In this document: positions 1 through 6,793 of the stretch, in pieces
Layout of the letters: each line of letters opens with the position of its first letter
Numbering within the stretch: position 1 is the stretch's first letter
DNA from: an uncultured Collinsella sp.
GTDB taxonomy: Bacteria; Actinomycetota; Coriobacteriia; Coriobacteriales; Coriobacteriaceae
Reading direction: 5' to 3'
DNA length: 38,583 bases
Assembly (NCBI GenBank): GCA_902494585.1
Contig: CABUUD010000008.1
Location: 1 to 38,583 of the forward strand
The notes under the pieces: generated by a model
Seen by the model: only the letters and a program-made list of their open reading frames with translations
What the model was told of the DNA's origin: nothing
The model's database searches: none
Made by a program: the position numbers and the translations under genes

Positions 1-77
1 GCACGGTGGCCATTATTCGGTGACCGGGATTGGTCAAAATCGTTTGACTATTAGCGGCTAAAATCGCCCGGCGCTAA

Positions 78-1445
78 CATCAGTGCGAGGGTGCCTGGAA
101 CGAAGACGGCAAAGGCCTTGGCGAGTGGGATTTCTTTAACCACACAAGCAATAAGAACATCAACCATGTTGACGGTGATGTATCTTGCGACTTCTACCAT
201 CGCTATGAAGAAGATATCCGCATGATGAAAGAAGGCGGACAAAACACCTATCGCTTCTCTCTTTCATGGAGTCGAATCATTCCCACGGGTATCGGCGAAG
301 TGAATGAAAAGGGTATCGATTTTTATAATCGGGTCATTGATTGCTGCCTCGAAAATGGCATAGAGCCCAACGTTACGCTGTTCCATTACGATCTGCCATT
401 CACGCTTGCTTGCAAAGGCGGATGGCTGAACAACGACATGGCAGAGTGGTTCTGCAAATACGCCAGGATTTGCTTTGAGCGCTTTGGAGACCGCGTCAAA
501 ATCTGGGCTACCGTTAACGAGCCGCATTTCTACAGCTACTGCGTAAACATATTGGGCAACTATCCCCCCAATCGATCGCTCGACGTTCAGTCGTACATGC
601 AGTTTCAGTACAACCTGATGCGCGCCAGCGCACTCGCAGTCCGAGCATATCGTCAAATGGGCTACGACGGCATCATCGGCGCCGTCCACGATGGCGGCGT
701 TGTCGAACTCGACCCGGCAACCGAGCACCCCGATGACGTATTTCGATACGCAGACTTTTTCGCCAATCGCATGATTCTGGCACCAGCACTTCAGGGTCAA
801 CTGCCGCCAGAAATGGACGAAATCCTTGAAAAACTTGGCGTCTCGCTCTATCGATCCCCAAATGACGTAGAAGAATTCAGAGACGGTAAAGTCGATTTTA
901 TTGGACTCAACGTGTATTGCCGAGAGTATGTAACCGACTGGCACGGTGGAGAGCTTGCCGTTTCGGCGAACAATAAGGGCGGTTCGAGCAAAAAGGTCGA
1001 AGGAAAATGCATTGCGCCCTTGTTTGAAAGCGCCCGCGACAGCAATGTTCCCCGCAATAAATGGGGCCGCGAAATACTCCCAAGTTGCATGTATTCAACC
1101 ATCATGGATGTCCACGAGCGCTATGACGCGCCCCGCATCTTTATTACGGAAAACGGACATGGCGCCTATGAGCAACCAGACGCAGACGGAATGATCCACG
1201 ATGATGACCGCATCGAGCTTCTGGGCCAGTTCATCGAGCACATGATGAGGGCTAAGCGCGACGGCGCGCGCGTTGAGGGCTACTACCTCTGGTCGACGAT
1301 GGATCTGTATAGCTGGATCAACGGCTACGAAAAACGATACGGACTTGTCCATATCGACTTCGAAAACAATCTGGAGCGCACCCCCAAAAAGAGCTGGTAT
1401 TGGTACCGAGACCTTATCTCGAAGTATCAGGAGCAGGAAGGTTAG
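78..1445 (+). CDS. 6-phospho-beta-glucosidase, GH1 family, 5' end missing
   Basis: Hydrolyses phosphorylated beta-glucosides delivered by a PTS into glucose 6-phosphate and an aglycone, in the cytoplasm. The acid/base Glu lies in TVNEPH and the nucleophile in ITENGHG. The C-terminal WSTMDLYSWINGYEKRYG segment carries the Ser/Lys/Tyr set that binds the sugar phosphate in 6-phospho-glycosidases. Family homology is already running at 78 (HQCEGAWNEDGKG, a conserved early GH1 block), but an in-frame TAA stands at 75-77 and the usual opening Trp-Gly-Gly-Ala strand is absent. About 20 residues are therefore missing. ATG 222 opens an ORF of 407 aa, but starting there would remove a conserved block, so it is unlikely to be the native start. 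The gene is either truncated, frameshifted near 75-79, or broken at a sequence edge. It is followed after 9 nt by the PTS gene, which supports the phospho-substrate assignment. Confidence 0.8.
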   Translation, partial: HQCEGAWNEDGKGLGEWDFFNHTSNKNINHVDGDVSCDFYHRYEEDIRMMKEGGQNTYRFSLSWSRIIPTGIGEVNEKGIDFYNRVIDCCLENGIEPNVTLFHYDLPFTLACKGGWLNNDMAEWFCKYARICFERFGDRVKIWATVNEPHFYSYCVNILGNYPPNRSLDVQSYMQFQYNLMRASALAVRAYRQMGYDGIIGAVHDGGVVELDPATEHPDDVFRYADFFANRMILAPALQGQLPPEMDEILEKLGVSLYRSPNDVEEFRDGKVDFIGLNVYCREYVTDWHGGELAVSANNKGGSSKKVEGKCIAPLFESARDSNVPRNKWGREILPSCMYSTIMDVHERYDAPRIFITENGHGAYEQPDADGMIHDDDRIELLGQFIEHMMRAKRDGARVEGYYLWSTMDLYSWINGYEKRYGLVHIDFENNLERTPKKSWYWYRDLISKYQEQEG

Positions 1446-1454
1446 GAGAAAGAG

Positions 1455-2855
1455 ATGAAATATCAGGCAATGTCCGAAACAGTCCTAAAGGCTGTTGGCG
1501 GCAAAGAGAATATTACATCGGTAACTCATTGTGCGACGCGCCTTCGCATCGACGCACGAGACACCTCGATCATTGATCTCCAGCTCGCCAAATCGGCCGA
1601 TCAGGCGCTCGGGGCAGTAGTCAGCGGTGGCCAGCTTCAGGTGATCATCGGCCCCAACGTCACCGAGGCTTACAACGACTTCCTCGACTTCGCGGGAATC
1701 GAAGTCGGCGGTGGCACGGTTGCCGACGATGCCCAAACCGCCAAAGACCTTGCAGAAGGCATTAAAAGCGGTAACACCGCCATGGGCTTGATTGAGAAAT
1801 TCGGGAACGTCTCTGCACAGGTATTCATGCCCATCGTCCCGGCGCTCATCGTTGGCGGACTCATTCTTTCGATCAAGAATCTCCTGGTCAATTATTGCGG
1901 ATTGAGCACCGATAGCGGAACCGCCCAGGTCCTGTTGGCGATCTTTAGCGCTTCGTTTAGCTTCTTACCCGTTTACCTCGGCTATCAGCTCGCCGCCGTC
2001 ATGAAGATGCAGCCTATCATGGGCGCACTGCTGGGCGCAATCATGATTAGCTCGTCTATTAGCGGTGCTGAGGGTCTCGACTTTCTTGGCATCCCCATCC
2101 CGACGAATGACTACTCGAGCACGGTGGTGCCAATCGTACTGGGCGTTGTGTTCATGTACTTTGTTGATCGCGGTCTTCAGAAAATCATCCCCGACGTTAC
2201 CAAACTGTTCTTGAAGCCGCTACTCACCATGTTCATCGTCGTGCCTGTTGAGCTGATTGTTCTCGGCCCCGCCGGCAGCATGATGGGCTACGCGCTGAGT
2301 GATGCCGCCACATGGCTCATGGACAACGTGGCATTTATCGCTACCCCGATCCTGGCAGCCCTTAACCCCTATTTCGTCATGCTCGGTCTCGATAAGGCTT
2401 ACATCGCAATCGAAGTTACGAGCCTGGCGCAGCTCGGTTGGGCACCCATCATCTTTGGCTTCATCTCAAACCTCTGCATTGGCGGCACGAGTCTCGCCTT
2501 GGCAACTGCAATGAAAGGCAACAAGGAGAAGAGAGGTATGGTCACCACGGTTGCCGTCACCGCACTTTGCGGCGTAACTGAGCCCGCATTTTACGGCTGC
2601 CTCATCGAGCGTCCCCGCCTGCTTGTCGGCACGGCAATCGGCGCCCTCTGCGCGGGACTCCCTGCAGGCATCTTCGTCCTGAAGGAGTATGTTGCGGGAG
2701 CATGCCCCGGTCTTCTTTCGGCGCTGATCTTTATCGCTCCCGATGGATCCATGGGCAACTTCGTACTGGCGTGCGTTGTCGCCGTCATCGCCATCGTCGT
2801 CTCGTTCATCGCTGCACGCGTGATTATCAAGAAGAATCCCAACTATATTGAGTAA
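1455..2855 (+). CDS. PTS beta-glucoside transporter subunit EIIBC
   Basis: Membrane permease of the phosphoenolpyruvate sugar phosphotransferase system that imports and phosphorylates beta-glucosides. Residues 1-75 form the EIIB domain with the phosphorylatable Cys26 in THCATRLR, followed by the family GGQLQVIIG strand. Residues from about 110 to 466 form the hydrophobic EIIC domain (many membrane helices; GCLIERPR near the end is typical of the Glc/beta-glucoside superfamily). No EIIA domain is fused at the C-terminus, unlike many BglF/BglP proteins, so EIIA must come from another gene. The ATG at 1455 has a good ribosome binding site (AGGAGAA, 1444-1450) that overlaps the stop codon of the upstream GH1 gene. 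The two genes are clearly one operon. Confidence 0.93.
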   Translation: MKYQAMSETVLKAVGGKENITSVTHCATRLRIDARDTSIIDLQLAKSADQALGAVVSGGQLQVIIGPNVTEAYNDFLDFAGIEVGGGTVADDAQTAKDLAEGIKSGNTAMGLIEKFGNVSAQVFMPIVPALIVGGLILSIKNLLVNYCGLSTDSGTAQVLLAIFSASFSFLPVYLGYQLAAVMKMQPIMGALLGAIMISSSISGAEGLDFLGIPIPTNDYSSTVVPIVLGVVFMYFVDRGLQKIIPDVTKLFLKPLLTMFIVVPVELIVLGPAGSMMGYALSDAATWLMDNVAFIATPILAALNPYFVMLGLDKAYIAIEVTSLAQLGWAPIIFGFISNLCIGGTSLALATAMKGNKEKRGMVTTVAVTALCGVTEPAFYGCLIERPRLLVGTAIGALCAGLPAGIFVLKEYVAGACPGLLSALIFIAPDGSMGNFVLACVVAVIAIVVSFIAARVIIKKNPNYIE

Positions 2856-2956
2856 ATGCCCGCTGTTTGCATTGGGGACACCCTCGGCAGACCATTAGCA
2901 AGAACCCAAGAAGTCCCTTAGGAGCTCGATTAATCCATTCGGATTCCTGAGGCACA

Positions 2957-2997
2957 AACGACCCCGATTCCACAATGAAATCGGGGTCGTTGTTTCT
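2957..2997 (+). terminator. Intrinsic terminator after the GH1-PTS operon
   Basis: Perfect 13-bp stem (AACGACCCCGATT at 2957-2969 with its complement at 2979-2991), a 9-nt loop and a short T-rich tail GTTTCT. It lies about 100 nt after the PTS stop codon. No gene was seen between them. Confidence 0.8.
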
Positions 2998-3143
2998 AAA
3001 GCCTTCGATAGACAATCGGTGTTTACCTTAGCTCCCTATCCAAGTTAATTATCCACGCTCGTTCTCCGGCCGGCAGATTTTCTTCTCTCGCGTGTCCAGA
3101 AATCCACGCTCGAGCAGGACATCTGGGTCCGTACCCGCCCTTG

Positions 3144-3278
3144 TCTCGATTTGTAACAGCAAGAGGCCTATTCCGCTTCTACATGTTACAGATCAAGATA
3201 TTCCTGAAACATCCTAAGTTTTATCTCAATCTGTAACAGTTAGATGCCAAATATCGGTCTTGGTGTTACAGATTTAGA
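3144..3278. repeat. Four alternating inverted repeats at exact 40-bp steps
   Basis: TCTCGATTTGTAACAG starts at 3144, TGTTACAGATCAAGA at 3184, TCTCAATCTGTAACAG at 3224 and TGTTACAGATTTAGA at 3264. Starts are 40 bp apart and orientation alternates, so there are two 55-bp inverted-repeat units repeated at 80 bp. The sequence between the conserved arms is not conserved. No ORF crosses the array convincingly. The rest of 2998-3388 shows no gene. Confidence 0.75.
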
Positions 3279-3339
3279 CAAACTGGAGGACGAGACAAAC
3301 CAAAAACGGAATGGGCGCTAACCCGATGGCGCACCACCT

Positions 3340-3379
3340 AAATAGAAACGGGCCCTGCCCCACAAGGGAACAGAGCCCG
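3340..3379 (-). terminator. Terminator of tRNA-Thr
   Basis: Reading the minus strand, CGGGCTCTG (from 3379) pairs with CAGGGCCCG (to 3349) with one G-U, followed by TTTCTATTT at 3348-3340. It begins 10 nt after the tRNA 3' end. Confidence 0.75.
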
Positions 3380-3388
3380 AAACTCTCA

Positions 3389-3463
3389 TGGAGCCAGTGA
3401 CAGGAATCGAACCTGCAACCCACTGATTACAAATCAGTTGCGCTACCGTTGCGCCACACTGGC
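3389..3463 (-). tRNA. tRNA-Thr (anticodon TGT)
   Basis: Full cloverleaf on the minus strand. The acceptor GCCAGTG pairs with CACTGGC, the anticodon loop TTTGTAA sits between ACTGA and TCAGT, the T loop is TTCGATT, and a 3' CCA is encoded (3389-3391). The anticodon TGT reads ACA threonine codons. Confidence 0.95.
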
Positions 3464-3607
3464 ACACTTGGCGCTTTCGCGCGAAGCCAATTAAGAATAA
3501 AGGAATTGCTGACGAGGCGCAACTGGCCGCACGGCGTTATACAAATATGCAAAATCCAGCAACAACAGGTACCACGCCCGTCCATTTCTGTCAGTTCGCC
3601 CTCAATC

Positions 3608-3671
3608 TTAAAACTATTCGTCAGAACGAATAGTTTTAATTACAATGGAATATATAAAACTATTCGTTCTG
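3608..3671 (+). promoter_or_regulatory. Promoter with three-half-site operator of the HTH-HipA gene
   Basis: A 14-bp perfect inverted repeat (core AAAACTATTCGT, 3608-3621 against 3626-3639, 4-nt centre CAGA) is followed by a third copy, AAAACTATTCGTTCTG, at 3656-3671. A TACAAT -10-like hexamer at 3641-3646 lies directly after the palindrome. The palindrome would cover the -35/spacer and the third half-site the start of the transcript. This is the layout expected for autorepression by the gene product. Confidence 0.7.
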
Positions 3672-3686
3672 GCGAAGGGTTTCGCG

Positions 3687-5027
3687 ATGTTGACCACGAA
3701 GGAAGCAGCCGAACTACTCGACATCACCCCGCGCAGGGTGCAGGAGCTCATAAAAAACGGAGCACTTGAGGCCCGCAAGGCTTCTGGTGTATGGCTCATC
3801 GACAAAGACAGCGTCGACACGCGACTCCGTTCCGTGACCAAAACGGGGGGACGTCCCCGCCGCGGCCACGGTAAGAGCGAGATCGCATTCACCCTCATGA
3901 ATCGCACACACGAAGTCGCTCAGCTGGTCTACAGCACATCGCGAAAAGACTTTACCCACATCGGCGCCGACGTCGATCGTGCCCACGCCCCTATTGGAGT
4001 ATTTGGCCCTAATAGTCCCATATCGCTCGACTCCTTCCGCATCTGGTGGCGCGGCCGCGGTATCCCGCTCGCACGCATTGGGCTAGCCTCCCTGCTTGCA
4101 GAAGCCACAGTCGATGTTCCCGATGAACTCATACAGCGAAATCTTGGCCTCTCCTTATCCGACCAGTATTGGATTAGACCCCAAGGCTCCGGTCTCGCGT
4201 GGGAAGATATTAACTTCTTCAATAATGCTTTTGACGACGTCTCTCTGTCCATCGCGTCCTTCGCCCCAGAGGGCAAGGCAGCTGCCGCAAAGCCCGACAA
4301 CACCTCGGACGGCAATCTTCAAAAGTACTGGACATGCGAGGGCGGGCGTCGAATTCTGCATAAGGCAGGAGCGCACCTGAACCAGGAACCTTATAACGAG
4401 CTGGTGGCGACCGCGCTCCATCGTCGCATCCTAAACGCCAGCGATTTTGTGCCTTACTCGCTCGAGGGCACGGGCACTTCCGCCCTGAGCATATGCGATG
4501 TCTTCTTAACTGATGAAGAAGAGTATGTCCCTGCGTTCTATGTAAACCAGTACGCAAACGCAGGTGAACGACTAACCGACTACGAGCGATACGTAGCAAA
4601 CTGCGAGGAGCTCGGGGTGACAGGCGTCAAGGATGCCCTTGACCGCATGATCGTATGCGATGACATCATTGCCAACTACGATCGCCATTGGCGCAACTTT
4701 GGCCTCGTGCGAAACGTCAACTCACTGGTCTGTAGACCAGCCCCCATCTTCGATTCGGGCTCATCACTCTGGTGCAACATATCACTAGAGGAGATTAGGG
4801 CGGGAGAGCACAGTTTTACCAGCGCACAATTTCATTCAAGCCCCGCCAAACAAATGTTGCTCGTCGAGGACATGGGCTGGTTTGACGGCGACAAACTCGA
4901 GGGCTTTGTCGACGAGGCGATCGAGATTCTGTCTAAAAACGACGCGCTCACGGCAAGGCTGCCATATCTAAAAGAGGCGCTTACATGGCGCCTCCGTAGA
5001 ATGATCGACATCGCTGAATGGAGTTAG
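3687..5027 (+). CDS. HipA-like kinase fused to N-terminal helix-turn-helix domain
   Basis: Residues 1-50 form an excisionase/MerR-like winged helix-turn-helix (MLTTKEAAELLDITPRRVQ). A basic GGRPRRGHGK linker follows, then a kinase-like region related to HipA toxins. Kinase features are a Lys/Glu pair (ILHKAG at about 223-228, EPYNE at about 234-238), the catalytic loop NYDRHWRNFG (Asp332, Asn337) and the metal-binding IFDSGSS (Asp356). HipA kinases phosphorylate protein targets such as aminoacyl-tRNA synthetases. Target and toxicity here are unknown. I chose ATG 3687 (446 aa) because GAAGGG lies 7 nt upstream and homology starts there. ATG 3645 lies inside the -10 box and would add 14 unlikely residues. 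No separate antitoxin gene accompanies it, so DNA binding and kinase appear to be one protein, probably autoregulated through the repeats at 3608-3671. Confidence 0.75.
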   Translation: MLTTKEAAELLDITPRRVQELIKNGALEARKASGVWLIDKDSVDTRLRSVTKTGGRPRRGHGKSEIAFTLMNRTHEVAQLVYSTSRKDFTHIGADVDRAHAPIGVFGPNSPISLDSFRIWWRGRGIPLARIGLASLLAEATVDVPDELIQRNLGLSLSDQYWIRPQGSGLAWEDINFFNNAFDDVSLSIASFAPEGKAAAAKPDNTSDGNLQKYWTCEGGRRILHKAGAHLNQEPYNELVATALHRRILNASDFVPYSLEGTGTSALSICDVFLTDEEEYVPAFYVNQYANAGERLTDYERYVANCEELGVTGVKDALDRMIVCDDIIANYDRHWRNFGLVRNVNSLVCRPAPIFDSGSSLWCNISLEEIRAGEHSFTSAQFHSSPAKQMLLVEDMGWFDGDKLEGFVDEAIEILSKNDALTARLPYLKEALTWRLRRMIDIAEWS

Positions 5028-5054
5028 CGAGACAGCGTCGCGCCGTCAGCTCCC

Positions 5055-5732
5055 CTACCTCCCGCGTAGGGCCTTGAGCTTGGCCAGGGCATCGGGGCTC
5101 AGGCGACTGCCCAGAGTCATCTTGATCTGCGGGGCTTCCTCGGCCTCGTGAACGTCGTTATCGATCTGTTTGATCTCGTCCACCAGCATACGGCTCGAGA
5201 TGCGCGTGACGCCCTTGCCCATGACGACGGCCTGGATCGTGCCGTCACTCGACACCACGGAGCACGCGCGGCCTTCCTCGCGTGCCTCGATACAGAGCTT
5301 CTGCACCACGGTATCGGCAGAGACGCCCGTCGGCGAAAACTCGATGCGCACGCCACGGGCCGGCAGGTTGGGGCGCTCGCTGGAGATATTGCCCGCGCCG
5401 TCAAACACGATTACGGCCTCGTAGCGGCCTTGGGCAAACGCGGCAACGTCGTTGATGAGGGCGGTGCGCGCCATATCGTGAACGTCGCTGGAATACGGAT
5501 CGTCGGAATGGTCGTAGACGAGCTTTTCGTAGCGCGGCGTGCAGTGGATCACGTTGTAGCCGTCGACCACCAGCAGCTCGGGCTTATTGGAGTGCACCGT
5601 CGAGACTGGATCGGCGATGGCCTGCGCAAACGCATTGCCGCCCACACCATAGGTCGCGGCCGAAACAATCGGCTTGGCCGAGCCCTCGCCAAAGCGCTTG
5701 GCCTTGGACTTGGCGCGGTTCTTCTTGGACAT
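5055..5732 (-). CDS. yacP: NYN-domain ribonuclease, YacP family
   Basis: Putative endoribonuclease of the PIN-like NYN family; in Bacillus the homologue (Rae1/YacP) cleaves mRNA on the ribosome. The 225-residue protein has a basic N-terminus (MSKKNRAKSKAKR) and about 40 variable residues. The NYN core follows: LLVVDGYNVIH, the VIVFDGAGN strand, an ADTVVQKLCIEA helix and the VVSSDGTIQ acidic site. It is the last gene of the disA-ispD-ispF-cysS-rlmB operon and starts 3 nt after the rlmB stop, the same relative position as in Firmicutes. The ribosome-dependent function is inferred from the family, not visible in the sequence. It converges with the HTH-HipA gene, with 27 nt between the stops. Confidence 0.88.
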   Translation of the reverse strand: MSKKNRAKSKAKRFGEGSAKPIVSAATYGVGGNAFAQAIADPVSTVHSNKPELLVVDGYNVIHCTPRYEKLVYDHSDDPYSSDVHDMARTALINDVAAFAQGRYEAVIVFDGAGNISSERPNLPARGVRIEFSPTGVSADTVVQKLCIEAREEGRACSVVSSDGTIQAVVMGKGVTRISSRMLVDEIKQIDNDVHEAEEAPQIKMTLGSRLSPDALAKLKALRGR

Positions 5733-5735
5733 GCG

Positions 5736-6650
5736 CTACTCCTCCCCCATGAGCTCGCCGGCATTGCGGCGCAGCCACTCAAAGCACAGCGCGGTGGTCG
5801 CCTGGGCCACGTTGAGACTCTCGGTCATGCCGCGCTGGGGAAGCTTGGTCAAAAAGTCGCATTTCTCGAGCACCAGGCGCGAGATGCCGTCGCCCTCGGA
5901 GCCCATGACGAGCGCCACGCGGCCCTCGAAGGGAGCATCCCAGCAGCTGCCCTCGGCGTGCTCGGAAGCACCGCCCACCCAAAAGCCAGCGGCCTTGAGG
6001 TCATCGAGCGCACGGGCGATATTGGGAACCTGCGCGATAGGCAGGTGCATGACAGCACCGGCAGAAGTCTTGTAGCTGCCAACGGTCACACCGGCGGCGC
6101 GCTTGTTGGCGATGATGACGCCCGCGGCGCCCACGACCTCGGCGGAGCGCACGATAGCGCCAAAGTTACCGTCGTCGGTCACATGGTCGAGTACGATGAC
6201 GAGCGCCGGACCGTCGCCCGCGCGGTCGAGGATATCGGCGACATCGGCATAGGGGAAGTTACCAACCTCGAGTGCGATGCCCTGGTGAGCGCCATGGCTC
6301 GACAGTGCGTCGAGCTGCGCGCGCGGCACATACTTAATGCGGACGCCCGCGGCGTTGAGGTCATCGACCAGACGCGACAGGGCGGCATCGCGCTCCCCGC
6401 CCTCGGCAATGAGCGCGCACTTGATGGGAAAACCAGTGCGCAGCGCCTCGGCGGCAGCACGACGACCTTCGATAAACTCGCCCTTGGGAGCCTGGACAGC
6501 GTCGCGGTTTCGATCGCGCTGCGGACGCGCAACCTGGGCGCGATCGCGCTGGCCCTTGGGAGCGGCAGCGCGATCATTGCGGCGAATCGGACGCGAGCTA
6601 GAAGCAGCCTGCTTGCCGCCACGAGACACGCGCTTGCGATTGTCGGCCAT
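5736..6650 (-). CDS. rlmB: 23S rRNA (guanosine-2'-O-)-methyltransferase RlmB
   Basis: SPOUT-class enzyme that uses S-adenosylmethionine to methylate the 2'-OH of a conserved 23S guanosine (G2251 in E. coli). It has 304 residues. The first ~55 are highly basic (Arg/Gln/Lys-rich, low complexity). A substrate-binding domain follows (FIEGRRAAAEALRTG onward). The SPOUT core carries NFGAIVRSAEVVGAAGVI, LVMGSEGDGISRLV and the knot motif LPQRGMTESLNVAQA. The start at 6650 has a strong AAGGAGG 7 nt upstream. It lies between cysS and yacP, the conserved order. The gap to cysS is 143 nt and is filled by an unusual nested stem. Confidence 0.93.
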   Translation of the reverse strand: MADNRKRVSRGGKQAASSSRPIRRNDRAAAPKGQRDRAQVARPQRDRNRDAVQAPKGEFIEGRRAAAEALRTGFPIKCALIAEGGERDAALSRLVDDLNAAGVRIKYVPRAQLDALSSHGAHQGIALEVGNFPYADVADILDRAGDGPALVIVLDHVTDDGNFGAIVRSAEVVGAAGVIIANKRAAGVTVGSYKTSAGAVMHLPIAQVPNIARALDDLKAAGFWVGGASEHAEGSCWDAPFEGRVALVMGSEGDGISRLVLEKCDFLTKLPQRGMTESLNVAQATTALCFEWLRRNAGELMGEE

Positions 6651-6684
6651 AAAGCGACCTCCTTAAATAGATAACAAACAAGAA

Positions 6685-6787
6685 TCGACCGTCCGAGCCA
6701 CGGCACCTTGCCTTTCAATCGTCGGGCATGACCACCAGGTCTATGCCCTCCTCTTTCAAGGCAATCTGCCGCACCTCGAACGGTCGA
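6685..6787. other. Nested long stem structure between cysS and rlmB
   Basis: From outside in on the plus strand: TCGACCGT (6685-6692) pairs with ACGGTCGA (6780-6787); CGGCA (6701-6705) with TGCCG (6767-6771); TTGCCTT (6708-6714) with AAGGCAA (6758-6764); GGGCAT (6724-6729) with ATGCCC (6743-6748); and GACC (6730-6733) with GGTC (6738-6741), around loop ACCA. Internal loops are symmetric (8/8, 2/2, 9/9). That gives 30 base pairs in 103 nt. It starts 6 nt past the cysS stop and is presumably transcribed with the operon (minus strand). There is no T-run, so it is not a simple terminator. Confidence 0.7.
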
Positions 6788-6793
6788 CAAATA

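Noticed and set aside
3144..3278. CRISPR array
   Set aside because: Repeats alternate in orientation, spacers are fixed-length remnants of the unit, and no cas gene is near.
3645..3686. Upstream ATG of the HTH-HipA gene
   Set aside because: It overlaps the -10-like box and the operator repeat. ATG 3687 has a ribosome site and starts the HTH homology.
5148..6674. 508-codon open frame on the plus strand
   Set aside because: It is antisense to yacP and rlmB, both with clear family motifs. The His/Arg/Gly-rich translation is typical of a shadow frame in GC-rich DNA.
6715..6787. Coding-like tail on the minus strand between cysS and rlmB (ending VVMPDD)
   Set aside because: The frame has no start after cysS and lies entirely in the nested stem. 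The apparent coding look may come from the inverted repeat. Kept only as a remark.
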